Shown here in pieces: positions 8,119 through 15,949 of a stretch of DNA of 64,000 nucleotides. Every line of letters begins with the position of its first letter. Positions within the stretch are counted from its first letter, which is position 1. The notes beneath the pieces were generated by a model. That model did no database searches, was not told the DNA's origin, and saw only the letters and a list, made by a program, of their open reading frames with translations. A program made the position numbers and the translations under genes. Origin of the DNA: UBA10649 sp963700255 (GTDB lineage Bacteria > Actinomycetota > Actinomycetes > S36-B12); assembly GCA_963700255.1 (NCBI GenBank), contig CAVOWW010000030.1, positions 1-64,000 on the forward strand, written 5' to 3'.

Positions 8119-9311
8119 GACTCGCATCCTGGTGGGAGGGGACTCGGCTGGTCGCCGGACGGAGCCTGGCCGACGGAGTCCGGTCGCGCACCGTCCGCAT
8201 CAGCACGGCAGTGCTCCTCCTGGTCGGGCTGGCGGTCGTGTTCGTGCCCCGCATGCTCGGTGGCGACGAGCCGTCCTACACCTTGGCCAGCGTGGGTGAG
8301 CCGTCCGTGGCCGTCCAGGCCCAGCTCGACGCGGCGGGGGAGGCTGCCGGGTTCCGGATGGAATACCTAGCCGTCCAGGATGCCGCGATGCTCGAGGCAG
8401 CGATCCGCGAGGGTGACGCGACAGTCGGCCTCGTCGGCACCACGGTGTACGTCCGCACGGATGCCCCCGGCGCCGTCGCTGTCCTGGTGGGCCAGGCGGT
8501 CGTGGCTCAGGAACGCACCGACCTGCTTCGGGCGGCCGGACTGTCGTCGGCCCAGATCGCCGAGGTGGGATCCCTCGTCCTGCCTGATCAGGTCGAGGTC
8601 GGTCCGGTCCAGGATGAGGGCCGGGCGGCGATCGGCTTCATCGTCGGGATCGTGCTCTACATGGCGATCATGTTCAGCGGGCAGATCATCGCGATGAACG
8701 TCGGGGTGGAGAAGTCCACCCGGATCGCCGAGGTCCTCCTCGCGGTGCTCCGGCCGAGCCAGATCCTCGTGGGCAATGTCGTGGGCATCGGCCTGCAGAC
8801 GCTGGCCCAGCTTCTCGTGCTGACGGTACCGATCCTCGTCGCGGTCACGATGACGGACGGCCTGGACGTTCCTGCCGTCGCGGCGGGCGACATCGTGCTG
8901 GGAGTGGCCTGGTTCGTGCTCGGCTTCCTCATGTACGCGTTCCTGTTCGCCGCGACAGCCGCGCTGGTCGACAAGGTGACCGAGGTCGGGTCGGCGATCA
9001 TGCCGGTGACGGTGGTCCTGGTCGTGGCCTACCTCGGTGCCGTCATCGTGGTGCAGCAGGACCCCGGATCCGCGATGAGCGTCACCCTCTCGCTGTTCCC
9101 GCTGACCTCGCCGATGGCCATGCCTGTTCGGTGGTCCTCCGGGATGGTCCCGGAGTGGCAGCTGATCGTGAGCATGCTCCTGGCGCTGGGTGCGGCCTTC
9201 CTGCTGGCCTGGTTCGGATCCACTGTCTACCGCCGCGCGCTGGTGATCACCGGACGACGGCTGAAGCTGGGCGAGGTACTGCGTCCGTCGACCCCTTCCC
9301 CGACCCCCTAG
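8115..9311 (+). CDS. ABC-2 type permease (NatB-like)
   Basis: A 398-aa membrane partner of the ATPase at 7210, translationally coupled through an ATGA overlap. One transmembrane helix near residues 28-48 is followed by an extracytoplasmic domain of about 130 residues and then five or six helices (from about 175 on), the layout of NatB and ABC2_membrane_3 proteins. The conserved MAIMFSGQIIAMNVGVEKSTRIAEVLLA segment links the loop to the membrane part. An upstream in-frame ATG at 7794 lies inside the ATPase gene and is rejected. Confidence 0.88.
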   Translation: MRLASWWEGTRLVAGRSLADGVRSRTVRISTAVLLLVGLAVVFVPRMLGGDEPSYTLASVGEPSVAVQAQLDAAGEAAGFRMEYLAVQDAAMLEAAIREGDATVGLVGTTVYVRTDAPGAVAVLVGQAVVAQERTDLLRAAGLSSAQIAEVGSLVLPDQVEVGPVQDEGRAAIGFIVGIVLYMAIMFSGQIIAMNVGVEKSTRIAEVLLAVLRPSQILVGNVVGIGLQTLAQLLVLTVPILVAVTMTDGLDVPAVAAGDIVLGVAWFVLGFLMYAFLFAATAALVDKVTEVGSAIMPVTVVLVVAYLGAVIVVQQDPGSAMSVTLSLFPLTSPMAMPVRWSSGMVPEWQLIVSMLLALGAAFLLAWFGSTVYRRALVITGRRLKLGEVLRPSTPSPTP

Positions 9312-9347
9312 CCCCCATGCCGCTGCTCCTCCCGGTGCCCGCGGTCC

Positions 9348-9353
9348 TACGCT
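9348..9353 (+). promoter_or_regulatory. -10 element TACGCT for leaderless hydrolase gene
   Basis: TACGCT, 6 nt, ATG 9360. Confidence 0.5.
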
Positions 9354-9359
9354 CGACTC

Positions 9360-10058
9360 ATGGACCTCGTGCTCATCCCCGGCTTCTGGCTCGACGGTGC
9401 ATCGTGGGACGGCGTCGTCCCACCGCTGCTCGACGCCGGGCACCGGGTGCATGCGCTGACCCTGCCCGGGCTCGAGTCCCGCGACGCCGACCGCTCGGCG
9501 ATCGGCCTGCGTGATCACGTCGACGCGGTGATCGCGGTGGTCGACGCGCTGCCGGGGCAGGCCGTCCTCGTCGGTCACAGCGGCGGCGGCGCGATCGCGC
9601 ACGCGGTCGCCGACGCGCGCCCGGACCGCATCGCGCGGGTCGTGTACGTGGATGCCGGACCGCTGGGGGACGGCGACTCGATCAACGACCAGCTGCCGGA
9701 GGTCGGCGGCGAGGTGCCACTGCCGGACTGGTCGGTGTTCGAGGCCGAGGACCTCGTCGACCTCGACGACGGCCTGCGCGAGAGGTTCCGGGCGATGGCC
9801 ATCCCCGAGCCCGTGGGCGTCGCTCGGGACGCCCAGGTGCTCAGCGACGCACGTCGGTACGACGTGCCGGTGACGGTGATCGCCTGCGAGTTCACGACGG
9901 ACCAGCTGCGCGAGTGGATGACCGCAGGGATCCCGTACGTCGCCGAGCTCTCCCGGATCACCGACGTCGAGCTCGTCGACCTGCCGACGGGGCACTGGCC
10001 GCAGTTCACCCGGCCGAACGAGCTTGCCGCAGCGATCCTCGCCGCGGTGCGGCACTAG
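9360..10058 (+). CDS. Alpha/beta hydrolase
   Basis: A 232-aa cytoplasmic alpha/beta-hydrolase fold protein. The nucleophile elbow is GHSGGG (about residues 66-71), the oxyanion region LIPGFWLDG is near the N-terminus and the catalytic His is in GHWPQF near residue 214. The fold resembles salicylate-esterase/EstC-like hydrolases, but the substrate is unknown. It is followed 13 bp later by the aldo/keto reductase on the same strand, so the two may be co-transcribed. Confidence 0.85.
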   Translation: MDLVLIPGFWLDGASWDGVVPPLLDAGHRVHALTLPGLESRDADRSAIGLRDHVDAVIAVVDALPGQAVLVGHSGGGAIAHAVADARPDRIARVVYVDAGPLGDGDSINDQLPEVGGEVPLPDWSVFEAEDLVDLDDGLRERFRAMAIPEPVGVARDAQVLSDARRYDVPVTVIACEFTTDQLREWMTAGIPYVAELSRITDVELVDLPTGHWPQFTRPNELAAAILAAVRH

Positions 10059-10071
10059 GGAAGAGGACCGC

Positions 10072-11056
10072 ATGACGCAGCAGCAGAGGTTCAACCCGCT
10101 GGGCAGCCGGTCAGGGATCACGGTCTCGGACGTCGGGCTGGGGATGTGGGCCGTTGCCGGCAGCGAGTGGGGTGACGTCGACGATCAGAGCGACCCTCAG
10201 GCGGTCGATGCGTCCCTCGCTGCCGGCATCACGTTCTTCGATACCGCCGACGTCTACGGCGCGAGGCCATTCCGAGGAGCTGCTCGGCCAGAGCATGCAG
10301 GGCCGTCGGGATCAGTTCGTCGTCGCCACCAAGATCGGCTGGATCGACTACGACCGCGAGGCGGACCGTTCGCAGTACGACACCGTGGAGAAGCTCGTCG
10401 CCGGAGTCGAGGAGTCGCTGCGCAGGCTCGGCACCGACTATGTCGACGTCATCCAGTGCCACATCAACGTTCTGGAGCCGAACACCGACGTGTTCATCGA
10501 GGGCTTCCGCCGGTTGCGCGAGTCCGGCAAGGTCCGGGCCTGGGGCGTCAGCACGAGCGACATCGACCTGCTTCGCCGGTTCAATGCCGGCGGCGACTGC
10601 GATGTCATCCAGGTGGACTACTCGATCCTCAACCGCACGCCGGAGGCAGAGATCCTCCCGTACTGCCTCGAGCACGGCATCGGCGTCATCGTCCGAGGCC
10701 CACTTGCGATGGGCCTGCTCGCCGGGAAGTTCCAGGCGAGCGACACCTTCCCCGCGCACGACTTCCGTCATGCCTGGATCGACGATCCCGAGCAGAACGC
10801 GCAGTTCCTGAAGGACCTGGCCGCGGTGGACCAGCTGCGCGCGGTGGTGCCGGAGGGCGGATCGATGTCGGAGCTGGCCCTGCGCTTCGTCCGCAGCCAT
10901 CCGGCGGTCAGCACCGTGATCCCGGGCGCCCGCAGCCGCGCGCAGGCGGAGGCGAACGCGGCCGCCGGCCTCGCGCCGCTGCTCAGCGACACCGAGCTCG
11001 CGGCGATCGGTCGCATCGTGCCGCCCGGCGGCGGTCGCCGGATCTGGCCGGCCTGA
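10072..11056 (+). pseudogene. Aldo/keto reductase, one frameshift
   Basis: NADPH-dependent aldo/keto reductase of the YhdN/AKR11-like group, 327 aa after repair. The tetrad is present: Asp in FFDTADVYG, Tyr in DVYG, Lys in VVATKIGW and His in VIQCHIN. The C-terminal NADPH-binding part (VSTVIPGARSRAQAEANAAA) is intact. The frame breaks at 10261-10264: DVYGA continues correctly as GHSEELLGQSM only if one base is removed, and the total span is 3n+1. ATG 10072 follows GAAGAGGAC by a normal distance. Everything after residue 64 reads cleanly in one frame, so a sequence error is more likely than decay. Confidence 0.82.
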
Positions 11057-11069
11057 CTGTGGCCGGGGG

Positions 11070-11115
11070 TTGACGCCGCGGGCGGAGCAGGCTTAAATAC
11101 AACCAAATGGTTGTA
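11070..11115 (+). promoter_or_regulatory. arsR promoter with autoregulatory operator over the start codon
   Basis: TTGACG (11070-11075), 17 bp, TTAAAT (11093-11098) form a near-consensus promoter. A perfect 8-bp inverted repeat, TACAACCA AA TGGTTGTA (11098-11115), begins at the last base of the -10 box and contains the ATG at 11107. The expected transcription start coincides with the ATG, so the mRNA should be leaderless and repressor binding would block polymerase directly. Confidence 0.75.
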
Positions 11116-11458
11116 GATCAGCTGTCGGACGACGAGGTGGACCGGCTGTTCCACGCGCTGGCGGACGCCACGCGGCGGGACATCGTCCGCCGGGTCCTCG
11201 ACGGCGAGCAGTCGATCTCCGACCTGGCCCGTCACTACCCCATGAGCATGACCGCCGTGCAGAAGCACGTCGGCGTGCTCGAAGGGGCAGGCCTGGTGGC
11301 CAAGCATCGGCACGGGCGCGAGCAGCGCGTGGTGTGCCGGGTGGAGGCCATTCAGCCGGGCGCAGGAACTGCTTGACGCGTACGAGCGCCTCTGGCGCGA
11401 CCGCTTCGATCGCATCGGCGACCTCCTCGCCGAGCCGGACCAGGGAGATCAGGGATGA
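11107..11458 (+). CDS. ArsR-family transcriptional regulator, one frameshift near the C-terminus
   Basis: A winged-helix repressor of about 116 aa: FHALADATRRDIVRRVLDGEQSISDLARHYPMSMTAVQKHVGVLEGAGLV is the typical ArsR DNA-binding core. It lacks an obvious metal-binding Cys cluster, as expected for the SRPBCC-linked (SdpR-like) subgroup. As written the frame ends at 11376, but the family C-terminus (RAQELLDAYERLWRDRFDRI) follows if one C/G is removed at 11356-11360. The repaired stop then overlaps the next start as ATGA (11455-11458), confirming the repair. It probably represses its own operon through the palindrome spanning its start. Confidence 0.85.
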
Positions 11459-11943
11459 GTGTGACGAGCGTCGAGAAGGACTTCGATGCGTTGACGATGA
11501 CGGTCACGGCCGAGTACGACGTGACGGCCGAGCGGGCGTGGCAGCTGTGGGGGGACCCCCGACAGCTCGAGCGCTGGTGGGGTCCGCCGATGTACCCGGC
11601 GACGGTCGAGCAGCACGAGATGACCCCGGGCGGGACGGTCGCGTACTTCATGACCAGTCCCGAGGGCGAGAAGTACCGCGGGTGGTGGCAGGTGCTCGAG
11701 GTGCAGCCGCCGCGTCACCTGCTGGTGAAGGACGGCTTCGCAGACGCGGAGGGCAACCCGAACTTCGACCTGCCGACGACGGTCATGCGGGTGGGCATCG
11801 ACGACCGCGAGGGCGGCGGCGTCCGGGTGACCATCCTGTCGACGTTCCCGTCGCGGGAGGCGCTGGAGCAGATGCTCGAGATGGGCATGGAGGAGGGCCT
11901 CAGGGGAGCCATGGGCCAGATCGACGCCATCCTGGCGGAGTAG
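11455..11943 (+). CDS. SRPBCC/AHSA1-domain protein
   Basis: A 162-aa START-like (SRPBCC, Aha1 C-terminal type) protein: YDVTAERAWQLWGDPRQLERWWGPP and the W-x-W ligand-pocket pattern are typical. Such proteins bind hydrophobic ligands and commonly pair with an ArsR repressor in one operon; here the two genes overlap by 4 bp. The ligand and role are unknown. The C-terminus (EQMLEMGMEEGLRGAMGQIDAIL) forms the usual long helix. Confidence 0.88.
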   Translation: MSVTSVEKDFDALTMTVTAEYDVTAERAWQLWGDPRQLERWWGPPMYPATVEQHEMTPGGTVAYFMTSPEGEKYRGWWQVLEVQPPRHLLVKDGFADAEGNPNFDLPTTVMRVGIDDREGGGVRVTILSTFPSREALEQMLEMGMEEGLRGAMGQIDAILAE

Positions 11944-11955
11944 CCGGGGCCCTCG

Positions 11956-12606
11956 TCAGGCGAAGGCGACGATGGCGAGCGCGATCGCGGCGAAGTGCGA
12001 CAGGAAGCCCGCGATGGTGAACGAGTGGAACATCTCGTGGAAGCCGAACCACTTCTCGCTGAGCTGCGGCCACTTCGTGGCATAGATGACCGCACCAATC
12101 GTGTACAGCAGGCCGCCGGACACGATGAGGGTGAGGATCAGCCACCCGGCGGCGGCGAACTCCGGGATGTAGAACACCGCAGCCCAGCCGAGGGACACGT
12201 AGATCGGCACGTACACCCACCGTGGTGCGGTGAGCCAGAAGTTCCGGATGAGGACGCCGGCGAGGGCGCCGGTCCACACGACGATCAGGAGCGTCCGGGC
12301 GTCCTCGGGCGGCAGGAGGATCAGTGACAGCGGCGTGTAGGTGCCGGCGATGATCAGGAAGATGTTCGAGTGGTCGGCCCGCCGCAGCATCGCCTTGGTC
12401 CGGGGCAGCCACGAGCCCATGTGGTAGATCGCCGACGTGGCGAACAGGGCCACGCTGCTGACGACGAAGATGGCCACGGCAAGGCGCACGGCCGGCGAGT
12501 CGGTGGCCAGCAGCAGCACGATCCCGCCGATCACCGCGACCGGCACGGTAGCGAGGTGCAGCACTCCGCGAAGGTGCGGCACGTGCGGGACGTGCGGCTT
12601 GTCCAT
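11956..12606 (-). CDS. trhA: Hemolysin III family protein (TrhA/PAQR-like)
   Basis: A 216-aa seven-helix membrane protein of the PAQR/hemolysin III family. The conserved family motifs SAIYHMG (about residue 58), ADHSNIFLIIAGTYTPL (about 77) and FHEMFHSFT (about 188) carry the metal-binding Ser, Asp and His residues. Bacterial members are implicated in membrane-lipid homeostasis. The start has a GGACGGAG site. A perfect 38-bp palindrome lies 22 bp upstream, suggesting regulation by a dimeric repressor. Confidence 0.9.
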   Translation of the reverse strand: MDKPHVPHVPHLRGVLHLATVPVAVIGGIVLLLATDSPAVRLAVAIFVVSSVALFATSAIYHMGSWLPRTKAMLRRADHSNIFLIIAGTYTPLSLILLPPEDARTLLIVVWTGALAGVLIRNFWLTAPRWVYVPIYVSLGWAAVFYIPEFAAAGWLILTLIVSGGLLYTIGAVIYATKWPQLSEKWFGFHEMFHSFTIAGFLSHFAAIALAIVAFA

Positions 12607-12627
12607 CAGGCTCCGTCCAGAAAGTTA

Positions 12628-12665
12628 CTCGTCCGTAACCTACGGTACCGTAGGTTACGGACGAG
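12628..12665 (-). promoter_or_regulatory. Perfect 38-bp palindrome upstream of hemolysin III gene
   Basis: Arms 12628-12646 and 12647-12665 are exact reverse complements with no spacer, centred on GGTACC. An outer half, GTTAC TCGTCC GTAAC (12624-12639), overlaps the left arm. It lies 22 bp upstream of the hemolysin III start and 12 bp after the VOC stop. It could be a TetR-type operator, a terminator of the VOC transcript, or both; the lack of a T tract and the perfect centre favour an operator. Confidence 0.6.
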
Positions 12666-12676
12666 CGCCAAATCGG

Positions 12677-13048
12677 TCAGACGTACTGGTCGAGCAGGAT
12701 GGTGTTGCCGTCGGGATCGGTGAGGACGACGCTGGCCGGACCCGAGGTACTCTCGTCGGCCTCCTGGAGGAGCGGCACTCCCGCGGCCGTGAGGGCACGC
12801 TGCACCTCGCGGATGTCGGTGAAGGACTCCAGCGGCTGGGCGTCCTGGTCCCAGCCGGGATTGAACGTGAGCATGGTGCCCTCGAACATGCCGTGGAACA
12901 GCCCGATGACGTGGGGGCCGTTCTTCATGATGAGCCAGTTCTCTTCGGCGTTTCCGCCGAACTGGGTGAACCCCAGATTCTCGTAGAACTCCCTCGACGC
13001 GGCAAGGTCGCGGACGGACAGGCTGACCGAGAACGCTCCAAGCTCCAT
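12677..13048 (-). CDS. VOC-superfamily (glyoxalase-like) protein
   Basis: A 123-aa single-unit vicinal-oxygen-chelate fold protein: FSVSLSVRDLAASREFYENLGF at the N-terminus and the closing VVLTDPDGNTILLDQY strand-turn are typical. Members bind metals and act as glyoxalases, dioxygenases or antibiotic-binding proteins; the reaction here is unknown. A GGAGGC ribosome site precedes ATG 13048. It is upstream of, and probably co-oriented but separately controlled from, the hemolysin III gene. Confidence 0.85.
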   Translation of the reverse strand: MELGAFSVSLSVRDLAASREFYENLGFTQFGGNAEENWLIMKNGPHVIGLFHGMFEGTMLTFNPGWDQDAQPLESFTDIREVQRALTAAGVPLLQEADESTSGPASVVLTDPDGNTILLDQYV

Positions 13049-13162
13049 GACTGCCTCCGGGTCCGCGTGTCGTGACGTCGACCGTAGCGCGAGGTGCGGA
13101 CCTGCGGAAGAGTGTCGTTACCCTCTGCACCGAGCACTGGCGCCGCGAAGGAAGGATCTGCA

Positions 13163-13678
13163 ATGGGACTGTTCGGACGCGACAAGGATGACGAGGGCAA
13201 GGGCGCCCTGCGGTTCCAGATGCGCGAGAAGCTCATGTCCGTCGGCGACGACTACTGGATCGAGGACAGCAACGGTCACCGCGCGTACAAGGTGGACGGC
13301 AAGGCCATGCGCATGCGGGACACCTTCATCCTCGAGGACGCGCATGGCAACGAGCTCGCGAAGATCCAGGAGAAGGCGTTCACGATCCGCGACAAGATGA
13401 TCATCGAGCGGCCGCAGGGCAAGGCAACCGTCCAGAAGAAGCTCATCGGCATTCGCGACCACTTCAAGATCGACGTCGAGAACGGCCCGGAGCTCGAGGC
13501 GCACGGCAAGGTGCTCGACCACGAGTACAAGATCGAGCGCCATGGCGAGACCATCGCGACGGTGTCGAAGAAGTGGTTCCGCGTCCGGGAGAGCTACGGC
13601 ATCGAGATCGCGCCCGGCCAGGACGCGGTGCTGCTGCTGGCGATCGCGGTGTGCCTCGACGCCATGTCCCTGGGCTAG
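13163..13678 (+). CDS. LURP-one-related / scramblase-like protein
   Basis: A 171-aa cytoplasmic protein of the LURP-one-related (Tubby-like barrel) family: repeated beta-strand units such as QMREKLMSVGDDYWIEDSNGHRAYKVDGK and RDTFILEDAHGNELAKIQEKAF. The function of bacterial members is unknown; relatives are phospholipid scramblases and plant defence proteins. ATG 13163 has a GGAAGGA site; the longer open frame from 13094 lacks one. Confidence 0.85.
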   Translation: MGLFGRDKDDEGKGALRFQMREKLMSVGDDYWIEDSNGHRAYKVDGKAMRMRDTFILEDAHGNELAKIQEKAFTIRDKMIIERPQGKATVQKKLIGIRDHFKIDVENGPELEAHGKVLDHEYKIERHGETIATVSKKWFRVRESYGIEIAPGQDAVLLLAIAVCLDAMSLG

Positions 13679-13682
13679 TCGG

Positions 13683-14273
13683 ATGACCGCCGACATCGTG
13701 GGTGAGGATCACGCCACCCATCACCGAGGCGCCGAGGCGCTTGCCGCGGGACTCGAGTCTGTCCGCTCGTCTCCGCGCGACGCGGGCGTGGTCGAGCTCC
13801 TCGTCCTTCGGCCCGCCGTCGACGAGCGCGACACCCCGACCGAGGTCGTCGTGGACGTCCACGAGGGCCTCCTCGGCGACACCTGGCGGGAACGCGGAAG
13901 CCGGCGCATGCCTGACCGCTCGGCCGACCCCGAGGCGCAGGTGACGGTGATGAACTCCCGTGCCGCCCTCCTCATGGCCGGAACGCCCGGGCGCATGCCG
14001 CTTGCGGGCGACCAGGTGTATGTCGACCTCGACCTCAGCGTCGACAACCTTCCTGCGGGAACCGTCCTCGACTTCGGCGAGGCCGCGCTCGAGGTCACCG
14101 CTGCGCCGCACACAGGCTGTGCGAAGTTCTCGGCCAGGTTCGGTGTCGAGGCGCTCCGCCTGACGGCGAACGCGGACGGCCGCGCTCTGCGACTGCGCGG
14201 CATCAATACGCGAGTCCTGCGCGGCGGCGTCATCCACGTCGGCGATCCGGTTCGGGTCGTCCGTCCCGACTAG
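13683..14273 (+). CDS. MOSC-domain protein
   Basis: A 196-aa MOSC (molybdenum cofactor sulfurase C-terminal) domain protein. The conserved Cys that binds sulfur or Moco is in HTGCAKFSARFG (about residue 144), preceded by the strand pattern VLDFGEAALEVT. Such proteins move sulfur to, or reduce substrates with, the molybdenum cofactor. It starts 4 bp after the LURP-one gene and ends tail-to-tail with the next gene, the two stops sharing a CTAG at 14270-14273. Confidence 0.85.
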   Translation: MTADIVGEDHATHHRGAEALAAGLESVRSSPRDAGVVELLVLRPAVDERDTPTEVVVDVHEGLLGDTWRERGSRRMPDRSADPEAQVTVMNSRAALLMAGTPGRMPLAGDQVYVDLDLSVDNLPAGTVLDFGEAALEVTAAPHTGCAKFSARFGVEALRLTANADGRALRLRGINTRVLRGGVIHVGDPVRVVRPD

Positions 14274-15847
14274 CCCTGCGCGACGAGGGGGAACGTCGTG
14301 GCCACCAGCAGCGCGAGCGGGACCGCCTGCACGAGCACGGCCGCGAGGTAGCCGTTGCGGAAGCGCGAGACGATGGCCGCGTAGGCGGCCAGCACCACGA
14401 GGAAGACCACCATGAGGGGCAGGAGCAGCACGAGGAACCCCGGCGCGCCGAGGAGCGGGATCGACAGCAGGATCACGGCGACGGCGATGAGCCGGTTGGC
14501 GAGGGCGAGGCCGAGTCGACGGGAGAGGGACGCCCGGCGCACCAGGAGCTCGTCCGCCGCGAAGTAGGCCGCAAGGGCCAGGGCGATGACCGGCAGGAGC
14601 CATGCTCGGGCCCCCACGACGGCGAACGGCGCCCACGACATCGACCCCGGGACGACCACGACCGCGGAGGCGAGCCCCATGGCGGCCACGGCCCCGGCGG
14701 CGGACCGGATCGTGATGACCGGCCCGGCGACCGGCCTATGGGCCGCCCTGGTGACCCAGCCGGCCGAGGTGCGACCTCGCCAGAGCCAGAATCCCAGCGC
14801 AACCGCTCCGGCCACGAGGAACCAGGAGGCGACGTACCCGCCGACCGCCAGCGGTATCCGGTCACTGAGCGGCATGACGAGCCAGGCGGCGACCGACGCC
14901 GCGATGGATGCAACCACCACGGCGAGGAGCACGGTGCGCCCCCGGATCCCTGCGTCCGCCTCGTCGGTCGCCGCGCCGAGGAGCACCTGGGCCAGCGGGA
15001 CGAGCAGCAGCCCGCCGGCCACCAGCGCGAGCAGTGCCCACAGCAGGACTGGGGCGATCGAGGCTGGCGCGAGTTCGACCCCGAGAGCCGGCCCCAGCCA
15101 GGCGACCGTGGCGTCGAGGGTCGACGGGGAGAACAGGATCCCGATGTGCTCGACCCCGGGGATCGACTGCGCCTGTCGGGCGGTGCCCGCAGTGACATTG
15201 CCGTACTGCTGGCCGACGTTCGCCTCCGGGTACGCGGCCCGCACGCCCTCGAGCGCGGCGTCGGCGAAGGTCGAGCTCTCGAGGGCCCCGAACAGCAGCA
15301 GCAGATTCGGCGGAACGGCCGATTCCCCCGTCGGAATGCGAGCCGCGCTCGGGAGTGAGAGTGTGACGGCTGCGCGTGCACGGGAGGCGTCGTCGTCCAC
15401 GAGGTACTGGACAACGGCGCTTGCGCCCATCGAGTGCCCCAGGAGTGCCAGCCGGTCCGGATCCACCTCCGGCTGCTGACGGGCCCATGCCACCACGTCG
15501 CCTAGGGCCGACTGGAGGACGTCGCTGGTCGAGTCACGTTGCGTGGCCGCAGCGGTCAGGGGCTCGGCGTTGGCGCCATGGCCGGGGAAGTCGAAGGTGA
15601 TGACGGTCAGCCCGGAGCGCATCAGGCCGCGAGCGAGCGGGTCCATGATCTGGGCCGATCCGGAGAAGCCGTGCGCGACGACGACTGCCGGGGACTGCTC
15701 GCCCGTCGAGTACACGAACACAGGGATGCCGTTGACGGTGGCGGGCCGCACGGTTCCGCCGTCCTGCGCACGTGCGAGCCCTACGAGGCTGACGACCAGC
15801 ACGATCGTGCCCACCACGGCCGCGCCCACGACCCCGATCCGTCGCAT
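14270..15847 (-). CDS. Membrane-anchored alpha/beta hydrolase with C-terminal multipass domain
   Basis: A 525-aa protein. Residues 1-25 are a signal anchor. Residues 40-265 are an extracytoplasmic alpha/beta hydrolase with VVAHGFSGSAQ (oxyanion side), nucleophile GHSMGAS (about 138) and a His in PGVEHIGI (about 235). From about residue 275 to the end there are seven or eight hydrophobic helices. The hydrolase-plus-membrane-bundle layout is uncommon; the substrate may be a membrane lipid, by inference only. TACTGT lies 7 nt before the ATG, so it may be leaderless. It is divergent from the MFS/patatin fusion. Confidence 0.8.
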   Translation of the reverse strand: MRRIGVVGAAVVGTIVLVVSLVGLARAQDGGTVRPATVNGIPVFVYSTGEQSPAVVVAHGFSGSAQIMDPLARGLMRSGLTVITFDFPGHGANAEPLTAAATQRDSTSDVLQSALGDVVAWARQQPEVDPDRLALLGHSMGASAVVQYLVDDDASRARAAVTLSLPSAARIPTGESAVPPNLLLLFGALESSTFADAALEGVRAAYPEANVGQQYGNVTAGTARQAQSIPGVEHIGILFSPSTLDATVAWLGPALGVELAPASIAPVLLWALLALVAGGLLLVPLAQVLLGAATDEADAGIRGRTVLLAVVVASIAASVAAWLVMPLSDRIPLAVGGYVASWFLVAGAVALGFWLWRGRTSAGWVTRAAHRPVAGPVITIRSAAGAVAAMGLASAVVVVPGSMSWAPFAVVGARAWLLPVIALALAAYFAADELLVRRASLSRRLGLALANRLIAVAVILLSIPLLGAPGFLVLLLPLMVVFLVVLAAYAAIVSRFRNGYLAAVLVQAVPLALLVATTFPLVAQG

Positions 15848-15949
15848 GACTCGGACAGTAGCAACGCCGGACCTACTTGCCGGTTTGCCTGTCGCGGCCC
15901 TGAGCGGATGACAGACTCGGCCACCGGCGACCGATGTGAAGGAGCGTGC

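Noticed and set aside
15539..15949. N-terminal extension of the MFS/cNMP/patatin fusion back to 15539
   Set aside because: It lies antisense in the neighbouring hydrolase gene; the family length and a GAAGGAG site support GTG 15950.
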